Positions 1 to 8,212 of a stretch of DNA of 20,498 nucleotides are shown piece after piece. The notes beneath the pieces are model-generated. The model saw only the letters and a program-made list of their open reading frames with translations. It did no database searches and was not told the origin of the DNA. This stretch comes from Silene noctiflora. Its lineage: Eukaryota > Streptophyta > Magnoliopsida > Caryophyllales > Caryophyllaceae. The stretch is taken from the NCBI GenBank assembly GCA_009801015.1, contig VHZZ01000237.1, positions 197,384-217,881 of the forward strand. Direction: 5' to 3'. Made by a program: the position numbers and the translations under genes. Positions within the stretch are counted from its first letter, which is position 1. The number at the start of each line of letters is the position of its first letter.

Positions 1-59
1 ATCAAGATAATTGTAAAAACTTGGAGAAAACGAAACAAAATATCAATTGTATAATAAAT

Positions 60-540
60 AGGGTTGTAAATGATCTGAGCCGGCTAGTAGAGCCCTCGGA
101 ATCAGTTCGGTCAAAGCTCGGCTCGAAATCAGTCAAAACTGATTCCGAGCCTAGGTGGACCAAATCTGAGCCAATTCTGAGCATAGTAGAGCTCGGAATC
201 GGAAGCTCGTTTTATTTTTTATTATCAAATAATTATGCATTTTACAATTATTTATGTTCTTAATAAAATGTTATTTGATCAATTATGATTATATTTTAAT
301 TATATTTGATATGTATTTTATATTAGCATTTTTCTTAAAATATATTTATTTTTAATTTGATTTTAAAGTTAAAGAAATTAAAGAAAATAATGATTTAACT
401 AAGCTCGAGCCTAATCTGAGCTGATTTCGAGTTTTAATTTTTTAAGCTCGGAAGATTTCGAGCCGATTCCGAGCTCGAGCTAAAGTTTCCGAGCCGATTC
501 AAAGCTAACTGAGCTCGAGCTCAAATCGGCATGGTCCTAT
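60..540. repeat. MITE-like repeat rich in GAGCTCGAGC words
   Basis: The segment repeats GAGCTCG, GAGCCGATTC and CTCGGAATC-type words at both ends (about 70-220 and 400-535) around an AT-rich centre. The left edge reads TAGGGTTGTAAATGATCTGAG. The reverse complement of the right edge reads TAGGACCATGCCGATTTGAG, so the ends are imperfect inverted repeats. ATAAATA-like sequence flanks both sides and could be a target duplication, but the region is AT-rich and this is weak. No coding capacity is visible; the two short ORFs here follow the repeat words. It looks like a non-autonomous DNA element of a kind common in plants. I cannot assign the superfamily. Confidence 0.55.
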
Positions 541-541
541 G

Positions 542-600
542 TATAAATACTCTCCTTTCCGACTTCAAGTAGAGTGACTCCAAAACCCTAAACCCTAAAC
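542..600 (+). promoter_or_regulatory. Cyclophilin core promoter: TATA box and double telo-box
   Basis: A TATA box (TATAAATA, 542-549) is followed about 35 bases later by AAACCCTAAACCCTAAAC (583-600), two joined telo-boxes. Telo-boxes are known near the transcription start of plant genes for translation and growth functions, often in the 5' leader. The start of transcription is inferred to lie near 570-580, so the telo-boxes would sit at the very start of the transcript. The TATA box directly abuts the upstream repeat. Confidence 0.6.
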
Positions 601-725
601 CTCTCTGCGTCTCACACTCACTTGAAGAACAAAGGTAATCCTTCTCTTTCAATTTTATTATCTTCTGCTGCTAATTATTTATTTTGTTTGAAATCACTGT
701 CGGTTTCGTGTTCCGGAACAATCTA

Positions 726-815
726 TTACTCTCTCCGTCTCAATCATTTGTTATCTTTGATTAAAAAACCACATACAAAGAATAAAAAATAAATAAATGA
801 CCGAGACGGAAAGAT
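726..815. mobile_element. Stowaway-type MITE (about 86 bp)
   Basis: The left end is TACTCTCTCCGTCTCAATC and the right end is GACCGAGACGGAAAGAT, an imperfect inverted repeat of about 20 bases. The AT-rich core holds TCTTTGATTAAAAAAC. It is the same family and length as the copy at 17373-17461. The left TA is clear; the right terminus has drifted. It lies in the cyclophilin leader intron and has no coding capacity. Confidence 0.7.
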
Positions 816-883
816 GGATTAATAGAAGAACAATCGGCATCGTATTGATTTGTATATATATACAATATCACAAGTATTTGATT

Positions 884-911
884 AATTGATTGATTGATTG
901 ATTGATTGATT
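884..911. repeat. (TGAT)n microsatellite
   Basis: There are about seven tandem TGAT units in the cyclophilin leader intron, preceded by a TATATATA run near 852. It is a simple repeat and probably varies in length between individuals. Confidence 0.9.
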
Positions 912-1152
912 ATGTTTGAAAGCGAAGCACATATCGAAGGCTTTCAGGTACTCAAATTACATACCTGCTGAGCTCAATAATTGTGCAATATTTGAATTAT
1001 CGCATCAACCGCACCCTTTTACTATCCTCTATAATCTGTCGATTTCGAGGATTTGAGTCGGATGATGTACATTGACTAATACGGCTTATCAATCAAAGTG
1101 CGCCAAGACGCTTGTCGCCTGAATTGATTTTACTGATCTCTGAGTTTGGAAA

Positions 1153-1197
1153 TACTCTCTCCGCCCCGTCCCAATCGTTTGTTTGATGTAGGGAGTA
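1153..1197. mobile_element. 41-bp Stowaway miniature remnant
   Basis: TA, then CTCTCTCCGCCCCGTCCC, then a few bases, then GGGAG and TA. Both outer ends of a Stowaway element and both TA target copies are present, but only about 41 bases lie between them. It reads as an internally deleted derivative of the family at 726-815. It lies in the cyclophilin leader intron. Confidence 0.5.
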
Positions 1198-1672
1198 TGT
1201 GTTTGGAATGAGCAGAAATGCTGAATGTCCTTCTAGGTTGTCTTTAACTTAATTCTTTGATGATTTTCGCTGTTTATTCTGTCTGTGAGTTACTAATCTT
1301 CTGTCTAATTGATGACATTTTGTATATGGATCTTTTTTCCTTGGTTTAAAGGTGTTTATTTCATTAACGCAAGTGATATTCTTAACTATTTGCTATGATG
1401 TCTAGTGGGTTTAAAATGGGAAGTAATCTGACTGTGTAGGTCTGTAAATGTGAATGTAAATTTTGCTGGTGCGGGTTTAATGGAGCCTTGCTAGCTTTCC
1501 GTTGACGTTTGTGTGCTGTATACATTACATTTGCATCTCAGTGAGAAGATGCAAGTCTAGTAGATCTAAATATGTGTGATGTGTCTCATAGTATACTTTC
1601 ATGTTTATTTCAATCATAACTGGAAACTTTTGATTTGAATTCAGATACAGTACCAAGCCTCTTCAGAAAACC

Positions 1673-2203
1673 ATGGCAAAGCCGAACCCCAAGGTTTTCT
1701 TTGACATCCTAATCGGAAAGTCAAAGCCTGGACGAGTCATTATGGAGCTTTATCATGATGTTACGCCCAAAACTGCTGATAACTTCCGTGCTCTGTGCAC
1801 CGGAGAGAAAGGTATTGGAAAAACCGGCAAACCACTTCATTACAAGGGCTCAAAGTTTCACCGTATTATCCCTGGGTTCATGTGCCAAGGCGGGGATTTC
1901 ACCCGAGGCAATGGCACCGGAGGGGAATCTATATATGGAGAAAAGTTTAGTGATGAGAACTTCAAGCTGAAGCATACTGGTCCCGGAATACTCTCCATGG
2001 CAAATGCTGGTCCAAATACCAATGGCTCGCAGTTCTTTATCTGCACGGCGAATACTTCTTGGTTGGATGGTAAGCATGTTGTCTTTGGTAAAGTGGTGGA
2101 GGGCTATGATGTGGTGAAGCAAATGGAGAAAGTGGGTAGTGACTCTGGGACGCCTTCTGATGTTGTGGTCATTGAAGACTGTGGTGAACTTTCTGAGAAC
2201 TGA
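1673..2203 (+). CDS. Cytosolic peptidyl-prolyl cis-trans isomerase (cyclophilin A type)
   Basis: This 176-residue single-domain cyclophilin catalyses cis-trans isomerisation of X-Pro peptide bonds and helps proteins fold. The start follows an ACC-ATGG context and gives the usual N-terminus. By alignment with human CypA, the active-site residues are all present: R64, F69, M70, Q72, A110, F122, W130, L131 and H135. The signature [15 protein letters not shown] lies at 62-76. The plant-type divergent loop (KTGKPLH, 50-56) is present, as are C42 and C170, the pair proposed in plant cyclophilins to form a redox-switch disulphide. There is no targeting peptide, membrane segment or ER-retention tail, so it should be cytosolic or nuclear. 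The CDS has no intron, typical of this plant clade; a leader intron and telo-boxes precede it. The specific paralogue (ROC or CYP19 type) cannot be fixed from sequence alone. Confidence 0.97.
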   Translation: MAKPNPKVFFDILIGKSKPGRVIMELYHDVTPKTADNFRALCTGEKGIGKTGKPLHYKGSKFHRIIPGFMCQGGDFTRGNGTGGESIYGEKFSDENFKLKHTGPGILSMANAGPNTNGSQFFICTANTSWLDGKHVVFGKVVEGYDVVKQMEKVGSDSGTPSDVVVIEDCGELSEN

Positions 2204-2866
2204 AGTGAATTAGTCGGTCTCCTGTAACGTCTTATGGCGTACAATGGTCCTGTTTGAGAATTTGTAGGACGAAATAGTTCAAAGGAGATAAAGTCAATGT
2301 CAAAACTCTTGTTCCTATCTAACTTCAGATTCTCCAATAATTAGTCACTAGGTTTGTAATCTTTAAAAGAACACCAGAAATGGAATTTCCTAGCATTTGA
2401 AATGTGGTTATGCATGATTTGTCTGCCAAATTGGTTTGTTGGCCTGGCTTTTCGACATCATTTTATCACAGTTTCAAAGCAAATTTGTGTTGCCTGTTTA
2501 ATCGGTGCTTGAGATTACTCATCTTCGAACCAAGCTATCTGATTTGAACAGAGAAATCTTTGTAAAAGTGCAGAAATTCTCAGGCTTCTGTGTTTCAGTG
2601 TATCAGATTGACAGTAAATCAGGAAGATATTCTTCAATCTTCAATCTCCTATCTCCGAACGTATAGGTATAATCACCATTTCTTGTTTAAAACCGTCTTT
2701 ATAACTCAAAGAAATCAACTTCTCATTCATGTGTAAAAGACTTTGGCTATATCCATTACAAAAGAATACATGATATTCTACAAACACATATACTATATCC
2801 GATTACATCATCTCTACAAGAATCTATTAACTGCTGCAAAATTCTTGTTCATCATCACTTTTTTAA
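2204..2866. other. Convergent intergenic and 3' UTR region
   Basis: The cyclophilin and RAF1 genes run towards each other, so this 663-base stretch should hold both 3' UTRs. AATAATT at 2336-2342 is a possible weak poly-A signal for the cyclophilin. TTTAAAACCGTCTTTA near 2686 resembles the ends of the repeat at 5734-5868 but stands alone. I see no ORF of note and no RNA gene. Confidence 0.6.
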
Positions 2867-4694
2867 TCAGTCCCAATCTTCATCATTCAACTGATCATCT
2901 TCGTCCCTAGGCGGCCTAACAACAATAACCACCGTCCCCAAGGTCACACTCACTCCCATTTCCTTCAACGCCTCTCCCTTCTCCACCTTCAACCCACCAT
3001 CACCTCCCCCAACAGCCATTAAATAAAACCCGTCATCAAATTCCACTTCCCTTCTGGCCCTATCCGCCACCACAATTATCTTCTCATTCAAATATGTTCT
3101 GTTTACTCTCCAAGGTAATGCCATTGCATTCGGGAATGACACCGCCACACCCCCCTTAATCCCCGCTACAGGAGTCCATCTCGGCAACACAATCCACCTA
3201 TCCCATCCTCTATCCGCCACCACAACACCAAAGTCCCCAACACTTTTGCACTCCCTAGGCACCCTCTCAATCCCGCTACCTCCCTCCTTTGCCTCACAAA
3301 CCGGCAAAACAACCACTGTCGTTGCCTCCGCCACCTCTCCCATCTTCAACCTCACCACCGGCACCTTTACCGCCGTCTCCTTCTCCCTCTCATCCGCGAC
3401 CTCAACCTTCCCCTCCATCTCCTCCCTAATCCACGCCAATGCAATATCAGTCTCTGCAACGTCCAATGCCGTTGCCAATGCTGCTGCTCTCTTCTCCGAA
3501 TTCTCCCTAAATTCCCTCGACAACCTCAAATACGTAAACGCCAAACAATCTCCTGGACTATTATAATCAAACTTCTCCAACGCCAATTCACCTTGCCTCA
3601 TCGGATAATCCTTAATTGATCTCGCCAACTCCTTCGCCTTCTCCGCATCAAACAGCTTCTTCCTCACCACATACCTCGCTGCTGCAGCCCGCTGCGACGT
3701 GTTCAACAACCGTAACTCGTACAACAGCTCTGCCCCCCCTGAATCAAAATACCTGTTGAAAATTTTCAAATATTAATCACAATTCACAAATGAGAAATTA
3801 AATCATAACCTTCTGCTCCTGTCTTTCCAAAATCTACTATTCTAGTACTCTCTCCGATTCAACAAGTTCTTTACACTTTTATTCATCTGCGACTAGTATT
3901 TTAATCAAATGTACAAAAATCATCTGAATCCCCCCATATGTTTTATGTTAAAAAATGATGGAAAAACCATTCATCCTCACTACAAAAATTCATTTCATTC
4001 AAGAGTCGAGTAATTATCAACACAAAAAGTTTAGAGAGACGGTCTGTGAATAGTGATGCGACTCATTCTATGTTTGAAAGACAATTGTCCATCAACCATG
4101 GTACCGCAAAGGGGACAAATTGTCTTTAAAAGACACAACACGAGTTCGTTGGGCTACTCATTAATTTGCATTCACTAGCTGTCGTTAAGGATACTCCTGG
4201 TGGTCAACACGAAAAGAAAGAATGAATTTGTTGAGAGTAGCATACCTTAAAACATCCTCATCTTTCTCCAAGTCAAGAGCACCAGCCTCAACAATAGACA
4301 ACCTGACTTGCGCGGCGACAACAAGGCGATTCTGCTCAACACCAGAAATACCAGTAAGCTCCTCAATGGAAGGAGGAGTAAAACCGTCACGAAAAAGAGT
4401 AGTGATCAAGGGAGCATAATCATGCCATAACCCAAGCCGGTTCATAAGAATTTCGATAATGGAAGCGGTATCAAGCGACTCGTATTTAGCCGGAAGCGGG
4501 GATTGTGGTGGTCGATAAGGTTGGTAAAGGTTTTGTGGCTGTGGGGATGATTTTGCTGAGTTGGGTATTATTAGTCTGCTTTGAAATGGTTGTTGTGTGC
4601 TTCCTGTTGCTGAACATGTTATTGTAGTCGCTGCCGTCGTCGGGTTGTGGTGTTTGTGTGAGAGGCATGGTGAGGTGAAAGATAGGGATAACAT
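2867..4694 (-). CDS. Rubisco accumulation factor 1, chloroplastic (RAF1)
   Basis: RAF1 is a stromal chaperone that binds Rubisco large-subunit dimers after chaperonin folding and promotes L8 core assembly. The model has two exons: 4694-4246 and 3752-2867. The intron (4245-3753) is GT-AG with donor GTATGC, and the split codon gives DEDVLR-YFDSGG. The product is 444 residues, matching plant homologues. Residues 1 to about 40 are Ser/Thr-rich and hydroxylated, as in a transit peptide. The N-terminal helical domain carries the family's FTPPSIEELTGISGVEQNRL (about 106-125). Next come FDSGGAELLYE, SIKDYPMRQGE and FDYNSPGDCLAF, then a charged linker and the C-terminal beta domain. The tail VVRPPRDEDDQLNDEDWD is characteristic. 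The first ATG of the open frame fits the transit peptide, and no better upstream start is visible. The upstream region has Site II motifs. I see no defects. Confidence 0.95.
3847..3945. repeat. Possible MITE fragment in the RAF1 intron
   Basis: TACTCTCTCCGATTCAACAAG resembles the left end of a Stowaway-like plant MITE, but no convincing matching right end is visible. The rest of the intron is AT-rich without other structure. The boundary is uncertain. Confidence 0.3.
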
Positions 4695-4920
4695 GGTGTT
4701 TTTTTGCCTTATCTATTCACTTTGGTTGTGCAAAAGTGAATGAATGATCAAGTGATGAGGGAGGGAAGAGGAAGAGGAAGAGGAGATGAGGTGATAATGT
4801 ATTATTGTCCATAATTTGGGCTATATGTTTATGGGCCCATTTTGAAATATACAAAATCTAGGCCCAATATGGAAGGCCCGTGTTTGAAAACATTGTCCAT
4901 AATCAAGCCCAAACATGAGT
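4695..4920 (-). promoter_or_regulatory. RAF1 5' leader and promoter with Site II (TGGGCC/T) cluster
   Basis: Reading away from the ATG, a GA-rich tract at about 4756-4792 is a CT-rich pyrimidine patch on the coding strand, as in many plant leaders. Beyond it lie TTGGGCT (4816-4822), the palindrome ATGGGCCCAT (4831-4840), GGCCCAA (4861-4867), GGCCCG (4875-4880) and GCCCAAA (4907-4913). TGGGCY Site II elements bind TCP factors and are typical of TATA-less plant housekeeping and organelle-protein genes. No good TATA box is seen here. TCP control is an inference from the motif. Confidence 0.5.
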
Positions 4921-5013
4921 TCTTAGTTGCACGTGTGAACCTAGGTCTGGATGGGAGTATGTGACAACGTAAGATATTTTCATCCAAGCCTAAATTTAGA
5001 GGTGGGAGATTTA

Positions 5014-5231
5014 GGTTATGTTCTTTATGGCTGAAACGAGCTGAATTGAATTGAATAAGTTGAGCTGAATTGAGCTAAATTCAATGAAGCTGAGCTAAAA
5101 TAAATGAAGCTAAAGTAAGAGTTAATTTTGTAAAGAGATGAGCTGGACATAACTTAATGAATCTGAACTGAACTTGAACAGAGTTGAGCTAAACTGAACT
5201 GTGTTGAAATTAAGTTAGAAAGAAGAGAACC
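5014..5231. repeat. Degenerate GAGCTGAATTGAA repeat element
   Basis: About 190 bases of imperfectly repeated GAGCTGAA, GAATTGAAT and GAACTGAAC words. The edges read GGTTATGTTCTTT on the left and, reverse-complemented on the right, GGTTCTCTTCTTT, so the segment has short imperfect inverted ends. It is probably a small non-autonomous element with internal word repeats. It lies behind the RAF1 promoter. Confidence 0.5.
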
Positions 5232-5730
5232 GTGTATCTGAATTCACAGTACGTATTTTTTAATAATTTGTTTGAATGATTACCGAAATTGTTGTAACTA
5301 TTCGAGGTAAGTTACATTCGCCGTATTTGTTGGTTATTTTTATTATTAATTTTATATGTTGAATTATTTTTTTTTAAAGTAAAAGAGTGAAAAGTGAGTT
5401 GTAAAAGTCAAGGACCAATTTTAAAAAATTAGGAAAAAGTCAACGTTGTGAAGTAATTTTTTTGGAGCGAAACTAATATTGAATTTGCATGTCTTGTCCA
5501 TTTGGAAGAGAATAGCTATAAATATTCGATACCAACCTAAAAAAGAGATGAGTTTGTATGATTGGCAATACCTTCCTAGAGTGTAATTATTGATTTAATA
5601 CGATAAGCAAATGAATGAGAAGGAGAAGTAAACATCATCATTGATTTATGTTTATACATATCAAAGCTGTAGCATATAGGCAGTCATCAAGGACCAATAT
5701 GACATACAATAATCAAAGATCTAGTTGGTC
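5232..5730. other. AT-rich intergenic DNA, no gene seen
   Basis: There is no ORF of note and no recognisable RNA gene. The 5680-5730 end may contain the end of the bHLH 3' region. Nothing else is supported. Confidence 0.6.
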
Positions 5731-5733
5731 TTG

Positions 5734-5868
5734 CTTAAAACCGTCTTAACTTAAGAAAAACCGTCTTAACTTAAGACCTCTCACAACTCCTTTTATTTTC
5801 ACCTCTATTTTAACCGGGTGTGACCGTGTGAGAGATTGAGAGCCGTCTTAAGTTAAGACGGTCTTAAA
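5734..5868. mobile_element. Short inverted-repeat MITE (CCGTCTTAACTTAAG ends)
   Basis: The left end carries two tandem copies of ACCGTCTTAACTTAAG (from about 5739 and 5759). The right end carries the perfect 19-base palindrome CCGTCTTAA-G-TTAAGACGG (5843-5861). Together they form a long inverted repeat around a roughly 65-base pyrimidine-rich core. TTA at 5735-5737 and at 5864-5866 could be a 3-base target duplication, which would fit PIF/Harbinger, but this is unproven. It lies just downstream of the bHLH stop codon. Confidence 0.6.
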
Positions 5869-5998
5869 TAATAATTGGTGCCAAAGACTATGTTCCAGTC
5901 GCATCATAAGTAGAGAAAGGAGTACTATATGTATAATGTTTACTATTCTGAAACTGTCGACAGCCGACAGGGTTACTGTTAGCGGTAGCTTACAGTGA

Positions 5999-8212
5999 TC
6001 ATGCAACAGGGGGTCTCAAGACATGATCCTTCGAAATATCAAGCACTGATTGGGGAATCCATTGCCACATTGGGTACCCGCCATACCCGGAAACAACCAC
6101 CCCTTTATGGCCCCCGCCTTGATGTATAGCTTGCTGCATCGGCACATACCCTGACTGTGATAATGTCGTGGCTTTGAGTTGTTGCTCGATTCTTTGTTTC
6201 TTTTCTTGAAGATTTAGCTTTTCTTCCTTGAGCTCATTCTTTTCTTCCTGATACACAACTAACATAAAATGAGCGACGTTTGCATAACCCAAATTCTCAT
6301 ATGGGACGGTCTCATAATAGTAATACTAGCACTTCATCTAAGCACACCTTCAGGTTTAGAGTATCATCTTGAAGCTTTTTCTTCCTTTGTTTCAGCTCTT
6401 GATGCTCAGACTGTAACTTATATACAGCACAAATTGCATCGTGAAGGATAGAAGATTTATCACTTTTTGCAGGGCTTTCGGGATTCAGAAATTTTCTCAG
6501 TTCTGAGAACCTATACCAATCCAGCATAATATCATGACAGTGAAACCATACAAATTCAGTGACTATCCGAAACAGGAGAAATTTCACTTTGGGCCAACAA
6601 GGATGTCAACTTTCCGAAATTACTCAATTATTTGGAATGTGAAATCTCAGAACCTGCTTCGACCATTTTTGGCATTTTACCGACCAGATTATATGAGCCA
6701 TCACATGAAGTAGTTACGGCATTGCTAGGTTAAAAAAGATACATGCCTGTCATTCATCTTCTCTCTGCGCAATCTCTCCCGAGAAGCTTTGGATTCTGTC
6801 TGAAAACATGCCTTTTCCTGATCCCTGCACACAACATACTTCCTGTTAGTATGTCAAGAGTTGAATATTACTCCGTATGATAAAATACATACAGGATACA
6901 TATAATCTCAAACACAGACTCGTTCTTTTGGCAAAATCTGCCTTTAACCTCGCACAATTCCCTTGACATAATTTCTAATTTCATCTGTATTTATGAAAAC
7001 TTATAGAGATAAGATTACATCTCTACATACATCCAACCCCTCACCCCCATAGGCCATAGACGAGAGGCCGGACACCAGTTGGGGAACCGAGGTAAGAATA
7101 GAAACTAACAATCCGTTCTCCTCCTTAGAAACATCAATAGCAAAGTACTCCGTAGTTTAAATCAAACGATATTAAATAGCTCCTTATATCATCATTCACA
7201 CCTTGCTCTTTTCAGGCCTTTCTCAGTTGAACAATCGCTGTTCAGCGAAATACCAGTTGTTTCATCGGCACTGCAAGCATGCAACAAGAAGATATATCAG
7301 ATATACTAGGAATATGAGATATGTGTAGGATTGTTCACAGTCCACAGTGATTTTTGCTTCCCTATGTATACTGTATACACCAATAAAAACAGAATCCTAC
7401 ATTCATCCAATTCATCAGGTAGTGTTTTACAAATTTAAGATATACAGTCATCCACCTGATAAAATAAGTATGTTTAACGAGCATTGTCGTTTGTTGGTGG
7501 TACTCATGATCCGTGTTTGAAACCATTAGTATTTCACCTGAACTCCCTTTGAAGTTGAACCAGTTTAAACTAAATTCCACTATCTCAACAAAAATTTTGA
7601 AAATAAAAAAGTTCAGCAAAGTTGTTGCTAAGGGACAGTGGCGGATCTCAGAGGGCTGACAGGGGCGCTCGACCCTGCTAGATAATGAAAATTTTAAAAT
7701 TTTTAGTTAAAATCTCAAAATATTTTCTTCTATTATACCCAGTGATAACTATTTCCCCTGTAGACATTCTTCGCCCACCTAATTTCAAATCCTGGTTCGG
7801 CAACAGCTAAGGGGTGCGAACGAAACTCATATAAGCACATAAATTTGATTAACTCATCATTCATAAACTTGCAACTAATTTTGGTCAACCAAATCATAAT
7901 TTAAATCAAACTTATAATCAAAAGTAATCAATAAATATTACAGTCAACACTAAATCAAGTACGTCCTCGGTTCGGTCATTTGTTTACACAACGACCAAGA
8001 AAAAGGTGGGGTAGATCAAATTACCCATTAGAAGCATTCTTACTGTAGAAAGGTAAACAAAATGAACGAGATACCGGAAAATGGAATAGGTATACAAATG
8101 ATCGGAACAGGAAATACCTGGGTAATGTGACATAGAAATCAGAGACATCAAAGTCATTGATATTGCTGTAATCATCAAGAACATTCCAACATACATCCTC
8201 AAATGAGTTCAT
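5999..8212 (-). CDS. bHLH transcription factor, subgroup IVc (bHLH115/ILR3-like)
   Basis: Subgroup IVc bHLH proteins (bHLH34, 104, 105/ILR3, 115) dimerise and switch on the iron-deficiency response. The model has five exons: 8212-8118, 7270-7202, 6824-6747, 6510-6348 and 6247-5999. It gives 217 residues (family about 226-234). An acidic aromatic N-terminus (DDYSNINDFDVSDFY, 13-27) precedes the basic region KASRERLRREKMNDR (67-81). Within it the DNA-contact pattern K67, E71, R75 is kept, but the family's Cys in KACRE is Ser69. The helix-loop-helix (82-111) contains SPAKSDKSSIL; a leucine-zipper coiled coil follows to about 160. The tail PMWQWIPQSV...KDHVLRPPVA is diagnostic of IVc. Intron 3 (6746-6511) appears to be GC-AG. 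Other introns are GT-AG. ATG 8212 aligns with family starts, but the frame stays open upstream to an ATG at 8263. The loop and helix are divergent from typical members, so which paralogue it is remains open. Confidence 0.9.
6511..6746 (-). other. Putative GC-AG intron in the bHLH gene
   Basis: The exon ends AATGACAG and the intron starts GCATGT, then ends TATAG before GTTCTCAG. Splicing here gives NDR-FSELR, exactly the expected join between basic region and helix 1. No GT donor nearby keeps both frame and homology. GC donors are a known minor class of U2 introns and usually have a strong flanking consensus, as CAG|GCATGT does. Confidence 0.75.
7628..7814. mobile_element. hAT-type MITE with 8-bp target duplication
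   Basis: The 171-base element (7636-7806) starts CAGTGGCGGATC and ends GATCCTGG-like sequence closing in GGCAACAG; the right end reverse-complemented reads CTGTTGCCGAACCAGG. Flanks are CTAAGGGA (7628-7635) and CTAAGGGG (7807-7814), a 7-of-8 match of the size hAT transposases make. It has no ORF. It sits inside intron 1 of the bHLH gene (8117-7271). Confidence 0.75.

Larger units (their letters stand above)
573..1672 (+). other. Cyclophilin 5' UTR with leader intron
   Basis: A short leader exon (about 573-634) ends in AAAG before a GTAATC donor at 635. The intron runs to a TTCAG acceptor at 1644 (or ATACAG at 1650), followed by 22-28 bases of leader before the ATG. The intron is about 1 kb and T-rich. 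It contains a Stowaway MITE, a 41-base MITE remnant and a TGAT microsatellite. A leader intron in front of an intronless CDS is a common plant arrangement and often supports high expression. The exon edges come from splice consensus only. Confidence 0.6.

Noticed and set aside
2686-2701. TTTAAAACCGTCTTTA resembles the ends of the MITE at 5734-5868
   Set aside because: A single short match with no partner end; not enough to call an element.
6741-6746. GT at 6743-6742 (ATGT) as an ordinary donor for bHLH intron 3
   Set aside because: It adds four bases and shifts the frame away from FSELRKFL, whereas GC at 6746-6745 gives the exact family join.
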